Shown: positions 48,401 through 61,719, counted from the stretch's first letter. The stretch: DNA of 64,000 bases from Linderina pennispora (GCF_002104995.1 NW_024468254.1:434001-498000), one strand, 5' to 3'. Program-made: numbers and translations. Notes: generated from the letters alone by a model not told the origin.

Positions 48401-50629
48401 GGCCAGCCCGGCACACAGGTCACTGATGCTGGGCGCATAGTGGTACGGGTAGTACCACGACCACGACTGGCACCCGTGGTAGTAGTACAGCAGCACCCAC
48501 TGCAGCGTCTGGATGTACGCCTGGCACATTGGCGTGACCACGCTGGGCGGCGCCCGGAACTTTTGCCCATTCGACGACGACGCCAGCGACTCATCGTCGC
48601 ACGCGGGGCCCGGGATCGCGTAGTCCAATCCCAGCTTGGTCTTGTAGTAGTTGGCCTTCCACATCTCGAAGCGCTGCCAGAACTCGCTCTCATCACCCTT
48701 GCGCGTATACATGTCGATATCGCTGTCGCTGACAACAATCACGTCGGAAAAGTTCTCCAGGCACTCGTTGACGTACATGCCAACAGCCACCTCGTCGGTG
48801 GGATCGGACACGTTTTCGAGGAAGTCAGCCAAGAACGCGTCATCCTTGTGCTTCGCGTAGCCGTCCTCGCTGCTGTCGTCCAGGCTGGCGTCCTCCAGCG
48901 AGCCGAGCGCCTCGAGAGCCGCGAACGGTGCGGCTCCCTTGGGGGTCGCAAAGAAGCTCGGCGTGCTGGTGCCTGTGGTCTCTGTGTCCTCGAGCTCGAG
49001 CTTGGCAATGGCCTTCTCGTCACCCGCTGCCACGTACAGCGACATCGAGCCGTCCGAGGCGTACTCGTGGCCCACATGCAGACTCAGCGCCGCAGCGAGC
49101 TCAGCGACCAGCACGCTATCCAGCGGTGTTGCGGGCCCGGGGAGATACTGGATCTGCACCTTGCTCCTGTTCTTGGCCACCTTGGGCAGCGCGTGGATCG
49201 CGAATTTGCGGATCAGGTCAATCATCAGCATATGGCTCTTGGACAGCACCATCTTGCCGTCCTTGATCGGCAGTGTGACCTCGCCAAAGAGGCTGTCGTC
49301 GTGCTCCTCCACGAACCCAAGCTCCTCGTCCATGCCGTGTCTCCTGCCGCCCTTGCCTTTCTTCCTCCGCGCATCCTTCTTGATGACGCTGCCGGCCTCG
49401 ACGTCAATGCCCTGCCTCTTGGCCTTGGCCTTGTACACACGGAACCAGTCGTGGTTGGCCACCTCGAGCTTGAACGAGTCCACCTCGGCCTTGGCCACCT
49501 CCCTCAGAAACACCTCAAGCCGCTCCAGGTTCAGGATGCCGTTGTCGTGCAGGTACCCGCCCAGCTGCGGCCGAATGCGCAGATACACTGCGAACATAAA
49601 GTTGAGCGCGCCGGTGTTGATGGCCAGCATGGGCAGGTTGGGCAGGAAATCGTTACCCACAAGCATGTTCATCAGAATGTAGTCGTCGATGATGCGCTCC
49701 AGGTCAAACGCGTTCTGGTCGGCGCTGCGGTCAACTGCGGTCGCGGGTGTACCGCGCTCCAGGGCTGCGTACTGCGGCGAGCGGCCCAGCTGCTCGGTCA
49801 GCCCGCTGAACTCGTGGTCCAGGTAGTCGCGCAGCAGCGACAGATGCAGCAGGTAGAAATGCTGCATAGCCGGGTCGGCCGACGCCGAAGCGGTGCGCGA
49901 CGCCGGGCCAAACAGCACCTCCTCGCGCAGCAGCGACACGTGCGGCTCGTGGCTCAGCAGGCCGAGCATGATCAGGTCGGCGTCCAATCCGTACAGGCAG
50001 TGCCGCGTGTTGGCGCGGTACCCGGGCTGCGCGCGCGAGAACCGGATGAAGTCCATGATCTTGTGCTCGCCCTCGCCCGGCACGTTGGGTGCGCTGAGGA
50101 TCACCTTGGGCTTGCGCCAGTCGACGTCCTCCGAGATGCGCTTGTTGACGTAGTAGCGCAGCGCCTCCGTCAGCTTGCTCATGAACTCGGTTCCGGGCGT
50201 GATGCACGTCGGGTCAAACGCGTCCACATCGTACTCCGCCTGGTCCACAGCCGGCTTCTCGCCCGCCTTGTGCTGCTCCTTCTGCTTCTTCTCGTAGTCC
50301 TGCTGCAGGTCCCTGGCAGTGCGGAACCGCCGCGCCCGCTGCTCGTTCATCTTGGCCCGCGGCGCCACACCGTCAATCGCCAGGAAGAACACCTTCTGCG
50401 GCCGGATCTTGCTGAACAAGAAGTCAATGTAGTTGAAGATCGCCAGGAACCGCTCCTCGTCCGTCTTGGGCGCCGGTGCATTCCCGTCCTTGGGATGCGT
50501 GCAGTTGTGGATAATGCCGTTCATATCCAGATACAGGTTGTCGAACTCGGGGATGTTGTCGTCCTTGACGCGCTCGCAAATGAGCGGGTACCGCCCGCCC
50601 AGCCAGCGGAAGAACTTTGGAATGCCCAT
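45431..50629 (-). CDS. XRN1: 5'-3' exoribonuclease 1
   Basis: 1732 residues from the ATG at 50629. The N-terminal nuclease core starts MGIPKFFRWLGGRYP and holds the conserved regions with LYLDMNGIIHNC, the basic 5'-phosphate-binding segment, GEGEHKIMDFIR and GLDADLIMLGL. The second conserved region, LVGNDFLPNLP, follows. Beyond about residue 750 come the PAZ/Tudor, KOW/winged-helix and SH3-like domains typical of cytoplasmic Xrn1 (not the shorter nuclear Rat1). XRN1 degrades decapped mRNA. The last 45 residues are a dense RGG box, preceded by Pro/Gln-rich linkers. The gene is intronless. A 775-residue antisense frame covers the 5' half and is a shadow of GC-rich codon use. Confidence 0.97.
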   Translation of the reverse strand: MGIPKFFRWLGGRYPLICERVKDDNIPEFDNLYLDMNGIIHNCTHPKDGNAPAPKTDEERFLAIFNYIDFLFSKIRPQKVFFLAIDGVAPRAKMNEQRARRFRTARDLQQDYEKKQKEQHKAGEKPAVDQAEYDVDAFDPTCITPGTEFMSKLTEALRYYVNKRISEDVDWRKPKVILSAPNVPGEGEHKIMDFIRFSRAQPGYRANTRHCLYGLDADLIMLGLLSHEPHVSLLREEVLFGPASRTASASADPAMQHFYLLHLSLLRDYLDHEFSGLTEQLGRSPQYAALERGTPATAVDRSADQNAFDLERIIDDYILMNMLVGNDFLPNLPMLAINTGALNFMFAVYLRIRPQLGGYLHDNGILNLERLEVFLREVAKAEVDSFKLEVANHDWFRVYKAKAKRQGIDVEAGSVIKKDARRKKGKGGRRHGMDEELGFVEEHDDSLFGEVTLPIKDGKMVLSKSHMLMIDLIRKFAIHALPKVAKNRSKVQIQYLPGPATPLDSVLVAELAAALSLHVGHEYASDGSMSLYVAAGDEKAIAKLELEDTETTGTSTPSFFATPKGAAPFAALEALGSLEDASLDDSSEDGYAKHKDDAFLADFLENVSDPTDEVAVGMYVNECLENFSDVIVVSDSDIDMYTRKGDESEFWQRFEMWKANYYKTKLGLDYAIPGPACDDESLASSSNGQKFRAPPSVVTPMCQAYIQTLQWVLLYYYHGCQSWSWYYPYHYAPSISDLCAGLASYRKESFPKDEPYTPYEQLMCVLPPYSRHLLPSALRPLMVDVDSPILDLFPESFELDMNGKTAVWEAVVLIDFADIDRIRAAMATKLPLLVEEEQIRNARGKNMVYSYAPLEGDDDADDVPEYPPPAKLKFPAIRPLRSKGMIFIMPSLKPRNGQETLALIHGLVPGSTTRSRLRPGFPSLFTAPHAAKPAFNQTQIFGSPYTEMSMVLTLQCAKPLDYETTASDLAQELLNGKRAKGMYRPRRLFVDWPYLHDAVLVGVSDANGMYTIDAQGTNIIHINRSDPANHSLWRGKYTGIMHVFKSQAAVDLSETPQLLLHVLPLRAMKLYSDGSLIRDYGFPTNTHHARSTTPWADVAVWDELGVVSRPAAMASFDLNGSWVNNPRFSEHEPLPIDKALPLKERVFFLGRTSLFGSPGKVVSHASDSSGNSVGVDVQLIVNTNERAIKGENFLGVNVLDHYRQAGYERYRPSYVVARELGISPLVLSRVTSKMLLLDTTGKDSRVHAGLDLKFEAKRIKVVGYTKRSANGWMYSDSAAQLVWKYKQDFPQLFRELENGADMPDVREALLTRDQRSGSPKEVSALVAAELKRLKAWLRTNADRTVLVQVPIESDLLSRTQIDSLAAERDAHHPQQTRKVIVRNVRRDAVLRPADVFHRLMQQTLKVGHRVVFVADRDSTVPLGAKGYIVGIHARRSESPSTDRNAARAPANRNSRHMDHVLQEGLPADRIHLVEVMFDKPFFDGTTLEYRCPAGRGALVKPFQILNLTSWDLAQAIQPPSAKPRTVDAIMPTPDAVLKKQVLDNANSTMAAISKGRQLIHNAASRGASVRVPEAKPAPWAPPAQEPSANPIMAQLLKAKQQKAPVAFGSFEADDNKRAKNIINTLLTGSMATMTIADGKVETTNAPPPPPQRQVVVEEEYLSDSMDEDEPRSPTAPNQKPNPQSHQFYYDYSSESRGRGRGGRGGRGGRGRGGRGSRGGRGRGRGGIGHAPQ

Positions 50630-51163
50630 GCTTTCAAATAGTGCAAGTAATAAAATAAAATATCTTTCTGCCCGAAGCGTTCAGGTAAGTGTGAATACTT
50701 CCTTTGGGAGCGAAGGAGGGATTGGAAGTACTCTTTAGTAGGCAGCTAGGCTGTTGGTCAAGAGTCGCTCTACTTTTGGCGCGTAGAGGGTAATGGGGGG
50801 TTGAGGACGTGGTTGTTGCGCGTGCGCGGGAGCTTGTTGCGTTTTTGCCAATAGCACTGGATGGAGCAGAGCGAAATGTAGATAATATCTGTGGGCTGTG
50901 GAGGAGAAAGAGGGCTGGCGACGGGGTGCCATCAGCAGCCGCCCCACACCCCAGCGGCCAGCTGAATTTTTTTACGCGACTTCACTGCGGTCGGCCAGGG
51001 CAAATCGGCTGGCATACAAGCCTGGGCTTGAGGCAAACAAAGGAAAACGTGCGTCACACGCCCTCCGTCAGGCCTGGAGTGCTTTCAGACAATTCCATGA
51101 CCTCTTTTGTTTCCACCTCCATCATCTGCAATTTATCCTATTACCCCCACTTCCTAGAGCATA
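50630..51163. other. Divergent promoter between XRN1 and SEC17
   Basis: A shared 534-bp upstream region. The SEC17 side is pyrimidine-rich from about 51090 to the ATG, like other leaders here. No TATA box of TATAAA type was recognised. Confidence 0.6.
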
Positions 51164-52024
51164 ATGTCGGACCGGAAAGCACAGGACCTGCTGGCGCAGG
51201 CCAACAAGAAGGCCGAGCACAAGGGCTGGTTCGGCGGCCACAAATACGAGGAGGCTGGCGAGCTGTATGAGCAGGCCGCAAACCAATTCAAGCTCGCCAA
51301 GCAGATGCGCGAGGCCGGCGAGGCCATGAGCCGGGCAGCAGACATGTCGCTAAAGTGCAATGAGCGGAACGACGCCGCCCAGCGCTTCATTTCCGCCGCC
51401 AAGAGCTTCAAGAAAAACTACCCCCAGGAGGCGGTGCAGGCGCTCAAGCGCGCCATTGCTTTGCTGACAGAGAACGGGCGGTTCCACGCTGCCGCATCGC
51501 ACCAGAAGGAGGTCGCGCAGCTGTACGAGTCCGATCTGGCCGACCTGGAGAACGCCATGGAGGCCTACCAGCTGGCCGCCGACTGGTACGCCAGCGAGGA
51601 CTCAAATGCCCTGGCCAACGGCTGCCTGCTCAAGGTCGCCGCCTTTGCCGCGCAGCTCGAGAAGTACGAGCGTGCTATCGACATCTTTGAGCGGATAGCC
51701 GAGGCCAGCGTCGACAACCAGCTCACCAAGTGGTCAATCAAGGACTACTTCCTCAAGGCCGGCCTGTGCCGCCTGGCGACTGCAGACACCATTGGCGCCC
51801 GCAAGGCGCTCGAGCACTACAAGGACCTGGACATGGGCTTTGTCAACACGCGCGAGTGCAAGCTGCTCGACAATCTGATTGCCGACGCCGAGAACGAGGA
51901 CATGCAGGGCTTCACCGACCACGTTGCCGAGTTCGACCAGATGTCGACGCTTGACAACTGGAAGACCACCATTCTGCTGCGCATCAAGCACACCATCACC
52001 GCAAACGAGGAGGACCTGACATAG
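51164..52024 (+). CDS. SEC17: Alpha-SNAP, SNARE disassembly adaptor
   Basis: 286 residues, a near-exact family length, all in one exon. Family segments appear in order: KKAEHKGWFGG near the start, YEEAGELYEQAANQFKLAK, then paired TPR-like helices to about residue 250. The conserved C terminus has LDNWKTTILLRIKHTI, the part that stimulates the NSF ATPase. With Sec18/NSF it disassembles cis-SNARE complexes after membrane fusion. The gene is divergent from XRN1 and convergent with RBX1, whose 3' end is 75 bp away. Confidence 0.96.
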   Translation: MSDRKAQDLLAQANKKAEHKGWFGGHKYEEAGELYEQAANQFKLAKQMREAGEAMSRAADMSLKCNERNDAAQRFISAAKSFKKNYPQEAVQALKRAIALLTENGRFHAAASHQKEVAQLYESDLADLENAMEAYQLAADWYASEDSNALANGCLLKVAAFAAQLEKYERAIDIFERIAEASVDNQLTKWSIKDYFLKAGLCRLATADTIGARKALEHYKDLDMGFVNTRECKLLDNLIADAENEDMQGFTDHVAEFDQMSTLDNWKTTILLRIKHTITANEEDLT

Positions 52025-52099
52025 GCCTGGGAGAGCTTTTTTAATGAGTGAAAAACAGCATGAACAACTTGACTACTACACAGTGGCGACACCGCTGGC

Positions 52100-52441
52100 C
52101 TAGCGGCCGTACTTCTGGTACTCCCACTCTCTGTTGTCCAGCGGGCACGCCTGCCGGTTCTTGAGCCAGCGCGAGATGCAGTGGAAGTGGAACGCGTGGT
52201 TGCAGATTCCCCATGCCACCGTGCAGTTCTCGCTGTTGGCCGAGTCCTGGTTCGCCTGGCACTCAATGCACAGCTCCATGTTGTTGTTGCGGCAGATCGC
52301 ACACGTATCCGTCTCCATGTCCCACGCCCACAGCGCAACCGCATTCCACTTCTTGATTTCAATGCGCGGGCGCGCGGTCTTGCCGGCGGTCGGCGTGGCA
52401 GTGCCGCTGGCGGCAGGCGAGTCTACGTCCATGTCAGCCAT
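52100..52441 (-). CDS. RBX1: RING-box protein, cullin-RING ligase catalytic subunit
   Basis: 113 residues from the ATG at 52441. After a 25-residue Ala/Thr/Ser/Pro-rich start comes the cullin-binding strand ([15 protein letters not shown]). The RING-H2 domain follows: Cys at 47, 50, 58, 61, 73 and 80, His at 82 and 85/87, then Cys88 and Cys99, ending with the conserved [13 protein letters not shown]1/ROC1/Hrt1 binds all cullins and recruits the ubiquitin or Nedd8-loaded E2. Length and zinc ligands match the family, so it should be functional. It shares a divergent promoter with the DEAD-box gene. Confidence 0.96.
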   Translation of the reverse strand: MADMDVDSPAASGTATPTAGKTARPRIEIKKWNAVALWAWDMETDTCAICRNNNMELCIECQANQDSANSENCTVAWGICNHAFHFHCISRWLKNRQACPLDNREWEYQKYGR

Positions 52442-55570
<3,129 letters not shown>

Positions 55571-55788
55571 TTAACACCTAAACCACTGCCATGGTGTGCT
55601 CTGTCCAGCATGGGCATCAACTAAAAACTCTTTCACCATTTATTGCGCTTAGCCAGTAAATGACTTTTAAATAAACATCGCCTACATAGCACTGCAACTT
55701 GCCAGAGCACGCCAAGGTGGTGGATGTAGCGTGTGGGAAACACTATTAGTGATAACAATAAACAGGGCGCGAGACAGGGGAGCAGTGC

Positions 55789-58700
55789 CTAGAAGGTCTC
55801 GTCGTCGTGCGGGCAGTCTGATGTCCAGTGGTCGGTGAAGGCCTCGCAATTGTCGCAGTACATGCGGGAGCTGTCGGTCTTTGCCTCCTGCTTGAACAGG
55901 TCGGACGGAGTCGCCATCAGTGGACAGTCGGCAATGCTGTGGCCGTGCTCATCGCACACATCGCAGTACTCCTCGCTATCACCAAGATCGTCGTTTAGGT
56001 CGACTGAGGCAGAGATCGAGGCAGCGAGAGTGTCTGCGTCCTGTGCTGGCAACGGGCTCTTTGCCTTTGTACTGCTGCTGCCGCTGCCGCTGCTGCCGCC
56101 GCTGCCGCCGCCCTGGCGGAGCCGCTGGATCTCGCGCTGCAAGCGGTCGACTTCGTCAGTGAGCTCGTTGATCCGGTTGGTGAAGTCTTCTTCGCTAAAG
56201 ATCTTGTCCTCGATGAGATTCTCCAGCGAGCTGATCTCGTCGTGCAGCTTCTTGCTCTCGGCGTTCTTGCGCTTCTCGAGCTCGACCAGCTGTGACTTCA
56301 GCGTGGCGACCTCAGCACGGTGCGAGGCGCGCAGAGACTCGAGCTGCGCACTCCACTCGCTGCTGTTATCGACTGGCTGCTGCTGCTGCTGCTGCCCGCC
56401 GTCCTCCTCGGCGTTGGACTCGCCCGACTGGTGCGACAGCTTCTTGTCCACCTGCGTCATGTCGAGCGACACCGTGCTGTTCTGCAGACTGACCGCACGC
56501 AGGTCCTCGACAAGACGCTGGTTCTCGGCAGTCAGCTGCTCGATGTCCTCGACGAGGCGGTTGCTTTCGGACTCGAGCTTCTCCAGGTAGTCGTTGACCA
56601 GACGCTGCTCGTCGAGGAACTGCACTCGCTCGGTGATCAGCTCATCGTTCATTGTTTCGAGCTCGGCGACGCGGGCGCGAAGGGTCTTGATGTGGGCGGC
56701 GGGGCTCACTGAAGAGCCGTTGCTCTCAGCATCGCTGTCGACGTCACCACCAGGAGCGGGCTGCTTGGCAGCCTCCAGCTCTTGCTCAAGCTCGGCAATG
56801 CGTGCCGCAGTGGCCTCAGCTGCGCTGGTCAGCTCACCAACGCGTGTTGAGGTGGATTCGGCCAAATCCGCAAGCTGGTCGACAAGATGCTGCGCACGGA
56901 CGCTGATGTCCGAAGACTCGTCAAGCTCGGAACCGGGGAGGTGCGTCGGCACGGCTTTGGTAATGTGCTCGAGGCAATCGCGGAACGCCCCCAGCTGCTT
57001 GGCCTGCGCATCGAACCCAGCCGTCCTGCTCTCCAGCTGGGAATATGCTGTCTGTAGCTTTGTCAGCTCAGCATCTGTCATTGCCTTCGCCTGGCGAACG
57101 TCATGCAGCTCAGAGTTTGCGCCATGCGCCTGATCCTCAGCGGCAGACAGTGCGCGGCGCAGGCTATCGACCTGCTTCGTGAGCTTCTCCACATGTTCCG
57201 ATTCCTCAATGACATCGGTTGCGTTGCGCTGCTCCTGCTCCTGCATGAGCTCGGTGTACTTTTGCGTAGTGCGTGCTAGCTCTGCCGCCGTGCGATCAAA
57301 CTTGCTCGTCAGTACCGCAATATCATGGTCCTTGGCCGACACTTGCTCATGCAGCGTGTCGAGAGAGGAGGCTGATTCCGCCAGCTGATCGGCTGCTGCA
57401 GTGTGCTGCTGCATAGCATTGGCAAGCTTCTCCTCGAGGTCAGCGATTTGTGCCTTCAGCGGTTCCAGCTCGGCGCTGGACTGAGCATTGGCCAGATCAC
57501 TCGGCGGCGGAGATTCGCTGAGCTCCTTGATCTGGCGCTCGAGTTCAGTGATCTGCAGCTGGCTCGCCTCACGCTCCCGATCGCGCATCTCTCGCTCCTC
57601 GCGCAGCTGCCATGTCAAGTTATCGTGCGCTGTGCGATTCTTTCCCATTCCATGACCCTTGGAATTGGGCGGGCTGGCACTGTCAGGCGAAACCAGAGCC
57701 AGGTCGCGAGCCAGCATCTGCCCAGCCGCCAGGTGCGCCTTCCCATGCTCGTTCTTGAGCCGAAGCACGCGGTTCTCAGCCTCCAGCATATCGATGCGCA
57801 GCCGCATCCGCTCAAGTTCGTTTCCAGTAGGCACATTCTTCGCGCTGCCATCATCGCTGGTCAATGGCTGCGGCGGCTTGAGTGCAGTGCGGCGGCGGCC
57901 GAGACCAGTGCTGCTATCGGGCGATGTGACGCGGTTGGGCGCAATGCGCGGACGTGGAGAGCTTGGGTTTGGGTCTCCCAGCGATGACGTTGGCGTGCTG
58001 GACGTGGGGCGCGACGGAGACGGCGTGCCTGTACGCTGGCTGGTGTTGCGACGAATGGTGGAGGGTGCGCGCGGGCGAGCCGTGTCGATAGCTGAGGCTC
58101 CAGGTCGAGTCAGTGTTGGGCGGCGAATTGTGGCAGGCTGTTGCGCGGGCTTTGCGTGACTTTTGGTGGCCCCAGGACCGCGGATGATCGCCGCCCGCTT
58201 CATGTTCGTCGACATGGCAGCCAGCCTGCTTGCACGACCAGACATCACACTAGGCGTCTTTGGCGAGGCAGCTGCTTCCTGCGCATGCGGCTTGGGCTGC
58301 TCGGCAAGGGCGCCAGTGGGGCTGGGCTGGGGCTCGACCTTGGAATGCACCAGAAACAGCCCCGTTTTAGGAGGGCAGCTAAAGTACGCCTTGCCTCCAG
58401 CACTGCCGTCGTTCTTCCCCTTCCCTTGTTCATCGAGCTCAACACCAGCCCACGTCCCCTGCTTCCCGTCAATCGCACCCAGGAAGCGCAGCGTGCCGCT
58501 GAGTGACATGGACGGGATGAATACGGGGTCGCCGACACGCACGCCCAGTGGCGACTGTGGCCGGTCAGCATTGCTAGCTATGGGCGATCCCTCAATGGTT
58601 TTGCGGAGCGCGTGGCCACGATTCAACGGCGTGGCCGGCTTTGCTGGTGCAGCACTATTACCCGCAAACAAGTCCTTTGCATGCACAGGTGCATTCTGCT

Positions 58701-59076
58701 GGCTGAACGGACGGGCAATCGTCCCGCCGCGTGCTACAGGCTCCTTCACACCCGCCGAATGCCCTGGCGTCATCAGCCCGTGCGCCATGGGCAGCCCTGA
58801 GGTTGGGCTGCCAGCCCCGCTGCTGCCGTGTGATGCTCGTGACAGAGTGCCTGGAATTCCAGATGCTCGGTTGGGTGTCGGAGACGAATTCTCGGCCGGT
58901 ACCATGAATGTGCTGCTAGAGAGTGTTGCGCGCCGACCAACTGTGCCTGAGCGCTGGGCAAGGGTAGGCAGCCCAGACGAATGCTCATTGAAATCGGCGT
59001 GCACGCGCGACAGCGTCATCCCAGTGCTGGGTGGCCGAATTGTGCCTCCGCTGTGGTTGCGAGGAAGCTTCGACAT
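55789..59076 (-). CDS. CLIP-170-type microtubule plus-end tracking protein
   Basis: 1095 residues from the ATG at 59076. A Ser/Pro-rich start leads to one CAP-Gly domain at about 178-250 with the GKNDGS microtubule-tip motif. A basic Ser/Pro/Arg-rich linker (about 250-410) follows, then coiled coil to about 1000. The C-terminal part has two CCHC zinc knuckles (CDVCDEHGHSIADC and CDNCEAFTDHWTSDC) and the exact end DDETF. This layout is that of CLIP-170 (fission yeast Tip1, budding yeast Bik1), which tracks growing microtubule ends and links to dynein/dynactin. The C-terminal ETF acidic-aromatic motif is the known ligand for CAP-Gly domains. The gene appears intronless. Confidence 0.93.
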   Translation of the reverse strand: MSKLPRNHSGGTIRPPSTGMTLSRVHADFNEHSSGLPTLAQRSGTVGRRATLSSSTFMVPAENSSPTPNRASGIPGTLSRASHGSSGAGSPTSGLPMAHGLMTPGHSAGVKEPVARGGTIARPFSQQNAPVHAKDLFAGNSAAPAKPATPLNRGHALRKTIEGSPIASNADRPQSPLGVRVGDPVFIPSMSLSGTLRFLGAIDGKQGTWAGVELDEQGKGKNDGSAGGKAYFSCPPKTGLFLVHSKVEPQPSPTGALAEQPKPHAQEAAASPKTPSVMSGRASRLAAMSTNMKRAAIIRGPGATKSHAKPAQQPATIRRPTLTRPGASAIDTARPRAPSTIRRNTSQRTGTPSPSRPTSSTPTSSLGDPNPSSPRPRIAPNRVTSPDSSTGLGRRRTALKPPQPLTSDDGSAKNVPTGNELERMRLRIDMLEAENRVLRLKNEHGKAHLAAGQMLARDLALVSPDSASPPNSKGHGMGKNRTAHDNLTWQLREEREMRDREREASQLQITELERQIKELSESPPPSDLANAQSSAELEPLKAQIADLEEKLANAMQQHTAAADQLAESASSLDTLHEQVSAKDHDIAVLTSKFDRTAAELARTTQKYTELMQEQEQRNATDVIEESEHVEKLTKQVDSLRRALSAAEDQAHGANSELHDVRQAKAMTDAELTKLQTAYSQLESRTAGFDAQAKQLGAFRDCLEHITKAVPTHLPGSELDESSDISVRAQHLVDQLADLAESTSTRVGELTSAAEATAARIAELEQELEAAKQPAPGGDVDSDAESNGSSVSPAAHIKTLRARVAELETMNDELITERVQFLDEQRLVNDYLEKLESESNRLVEDIEQLTAENQRLVEDLRAVSLQNSTVSLDMTQVDKKLSHQSGESNAEEDGGQQQQQQPVDNSSEWSAQLESLRASHRAEVATLKSQLVELEKRKNAESKKLHDEISSLENLIEDKIFSEEDFTNRINELTDEVDRLQREIQRLRQGGGSGGSSGSGSSSTKAKSPLPAQDADTLAASISASVDLNDDLGDSEEYCDVCDEHGHSIADCPLMATPSDLFKQEAKTDSSRMYCDNCEAFTDHWTSDCPHDDETF

Positions 59077-59770
59077 TTATCCTCCGGTACTTCCTTTTTC
59101 CTTTTCCTAGGTCTCTCGCCGTCAAGAAAACTGGGACTGAAGTAGAGAAATGAGAGAATAGAAGAAAGAAGGGAATAAGAAATGAGGGCAAAATTTACAT
59201 TAAAAAAGTCAACGCAGAGGAGAAAATAGTGCAGTCGAAAATAAACTTTTCCTGCCGCGAAAAACACCCGGCAGCTTTTTCCATCAAGCGGTGGGATTGA
59301 GAGAGGAGGAATGTGCACTAGAACTCGCCCACCAGTGAATACAGCCCTGTTCGCGCTGCAGCGCTTTTGGGACTCCGGCCACCCCCGGCATCCTCTGTCG
59401 TCTTCTACGAGGCGGAGCAGTGGCCGGCGTAGCAGACAGGCCCATTTAAACCGACATGCCTAGACGATAATTGGGAATGGCCTCCAGCGGCTGTATAGTG
59501 AAATCTTGCCGACAGGTATACTATGATATCAGCGCCATATGCCCTCGCATTTACTGTTCTGCGCCTACCCACATCGACTGTTCTCCCAGCCCTCTCTGCT
59601 GCATTCCGTTCAAGGTATTGATACATAATTCCATGGGCTGCATATGTCTATAGCAGCGAGAGTAGTACAAATACGCACCAGACATGCCCATTGATTAAAC
59701 TCCAGGACAGGGCATTCAAAGAGCACTATATAGATCCAGCCCAGCTGGCACATTTAACCGAGCCCTGGCT
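59077..59770. other. Intergenic region between VMP1 and the CLIP-170 gene
   Basis: 5' flank of the CLIP-170 gene (purine-rich on the plus strand at 59090-59230, so a pyrimidine-rich leader on its own strand) and 3' flank of VMP1. No coding signal recognised. Confidence 0.6.
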
Positions 59771-61369
59771 TCACTCGCTGTCGTCGTCCACAGTGACATG
59801 CTTTTGGCGACTACCCACGCGTGCCAGCTGGTTCTGGCCCCAGCTCTTGACCTCGGCCAGGTGCGACTGCGCAAACGTCTCGAGGGTGCTGACCACAAAG
59901 TAAATCAGCATGATGGCCACGCACGTGTTCCACACCGACCCGATCAGCGACACCGACGAGTCCCCGCCATCGCCCTCACCATTGCTCTTGCCAGCCCCAT
60001 GGCCGCTGCCAAATGCCACTGCCTGCTGGTGCAGCACGTGCTCGGCTAGATCATGCGCCCAGGGGCTCACGTTGCGTAGGAACGCCAGCACCATCGCGAT
60101 CATCTCTTTGCTGAACGCGGTAATCACCACTGTGGTCTGGATGGTGGATTTTACAAACGACTTGCCCAGGAACGTCGCGCCAAAGAAGGTCCAGAACGGT
60201 ACCTGGAAGTGCCCGCATGTGATGCCAGCCAGGTCAAACAGCGGGTTTGGGATCGCTGCAAACAGCAGGATGCCCGAGAACCCGAACCGCCGCAACAGCT
60301 CGTAGATGCTCAGCAGTGCCCGGTCCTTCAGCGGCAACGAGGCACCCGTAGCCGCCAGACGCTTCAGCCGCTCGTACTCGCCGTCTCCCTGGCCAGCCGC
60401 AGATGCCGCACGCGCAATGAAGTACGGCGGGAGCTCGCCAATAGCCGTGCCTGCTCCCCAGCAAAGGCTCTCTGAGATGACTTTGCTCAGGATGCGCGTA
60501 AAGGTGACCGATGCTACTGCCGCCTGCGGAGAACACTGGAACGCCACGGGTCCATTGACAGCAAAGCTGGTGTTCCCGCACTCGTACGCTGTCAGCGTCA
60601 CTCGCGCAATGTGTGGCCCGAGGAACAGCACAAAGGTGTGCAGCCCGGCGCCCAGTCCGATTGACGACAAAACCCCCAGCATCACCCAGTACGAATGCCA
60701 CGCTACCCAGCCGTCGATCCGCTGAAACACCTACTTGAGTTGGGGGAAGCGAGGGGATTGCTGAGTTGCAAGTCTGCCAAGTGTTGAGTTTGCTGTTTAC
60801 GCTAATGGTTTGCCCAGCATTGTCCCTTACCTCAACATGCGGACCGCCTATAAAGTGCAGCGCAGTGTAGATGCTCCCCAGGGCTATCGAGTAAGCCAGC
60901 GTACGTGGGTACTGCACAATGTACCCGGCAGTGTTGCGCAGCCGCTGCTGCAGGTACAGCGTCGAGTAGTAGGACACTTTGAACGGCGATGTGAAAAACG
61001 TCAGGCTCTCCAGCTGTGCCTTCACCGACTGGCCATCATCTGCCGCCGGAGCTGGTATATCTACGTCTGGGATGGAATCGCATGTTTGTTTAGTTAGGTA
61101 GGCTTCCCCACATGCCGCAATGCAGTCCGAATTTGACAGATGTCTCGAAACAAAGCCCCGCGCTGCCTGCCTCCCCCCACAGGGATACCACCGCTATCTC
61201 CAGGCTACGCATCTGTGTCTTTACCTCCCAGGCTCTTGGTGCTGGAGGCCAAGCTGTCGGCCCTGCTTCTGCTTCTGCTCCTCATATCGCCCTGCGACCA
61301 TGTTCTGGCTCTGGACCGTGTCCGTTTCGACCGCCGGCGGAAGCCCGGCCCTGTAGCGCGCCGAACCAT
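59771..61369 (-). CDS. VMP1: Vacuole membrane protein 1 (three exons)
   Basis: Exons 61225-61369, 60831-61066 and 59771-60730, with introns of 158 bp (donor GTAAAG) and 100 bp (donor GTAAGG). The phases fit and give 446 residues. The N terminus is basic and Arg/Ser-rich (RSRSRSRADS) and may start at the ATG at 61369 or a later in-frame ATG. The rest is an ER multispanning protein with the VTT domain: LGVLSSIGLGAGLHTFVLFLGPH, GAGTAIGELPPYF, FAAIPNPLFDLAGITCGHF and LGKSFVKSTIQT. VMP1 is an ER lipid scramblase needed for autophagosome release and lipid-droplet biology. It is lacking in Saccharomyces but present in many early fungi, protists and animals. The C terminus is acidic (DDDSE). Confidence 0.9.
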
Positions 61370-61719
61370 GTTCCTCTATGTGTTTGTGCGTCTATTACAG
61401 AAGTGAAAAGTACTGCTGGATACGCGAACAGAATAAGCTCTATTCGCAGTGAGTGGAATGATAGAGAGGGAGAGAGAAAATTATTAGTATAAAAGAAAAT
61501 TATCGATATTGCCAAGAAGAGAGGGGCAAAAATTTTAGAAACGGCTGCAGACGAAAACGATGTCAACATACAAGCCGACTTCTTTCTCTCCCCTCTCTCT
61601 CTTGTGGTCACAACACCTGTGATTTCTCATGCATTTCGCCGGCCACAGTGCGTTAACTTGGATCTGTGTTCCTCGAAATTAGGCCCCAAGAGCCGCATAA
61701 AAGCTATTTGTCACACTGC
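61370..61719. other. Intergenic region between the VMP1 5' end and the kinase 3' end
   Basis: VMP1 promoter region; contains purine-rich gagagagggagagag near 61460 and pyrimidine-rich ctctcccctctctctc near 61590. No coding sequence recognised. Confidence 0.55.

Noticed and set aside
48314-50641. A 775-residue open frame antisense to XRN1
   Set aside because: Shadow of the XRN1 coding frame; Val/Leu/Gln/Arg-rich composition with no recognisable domain.
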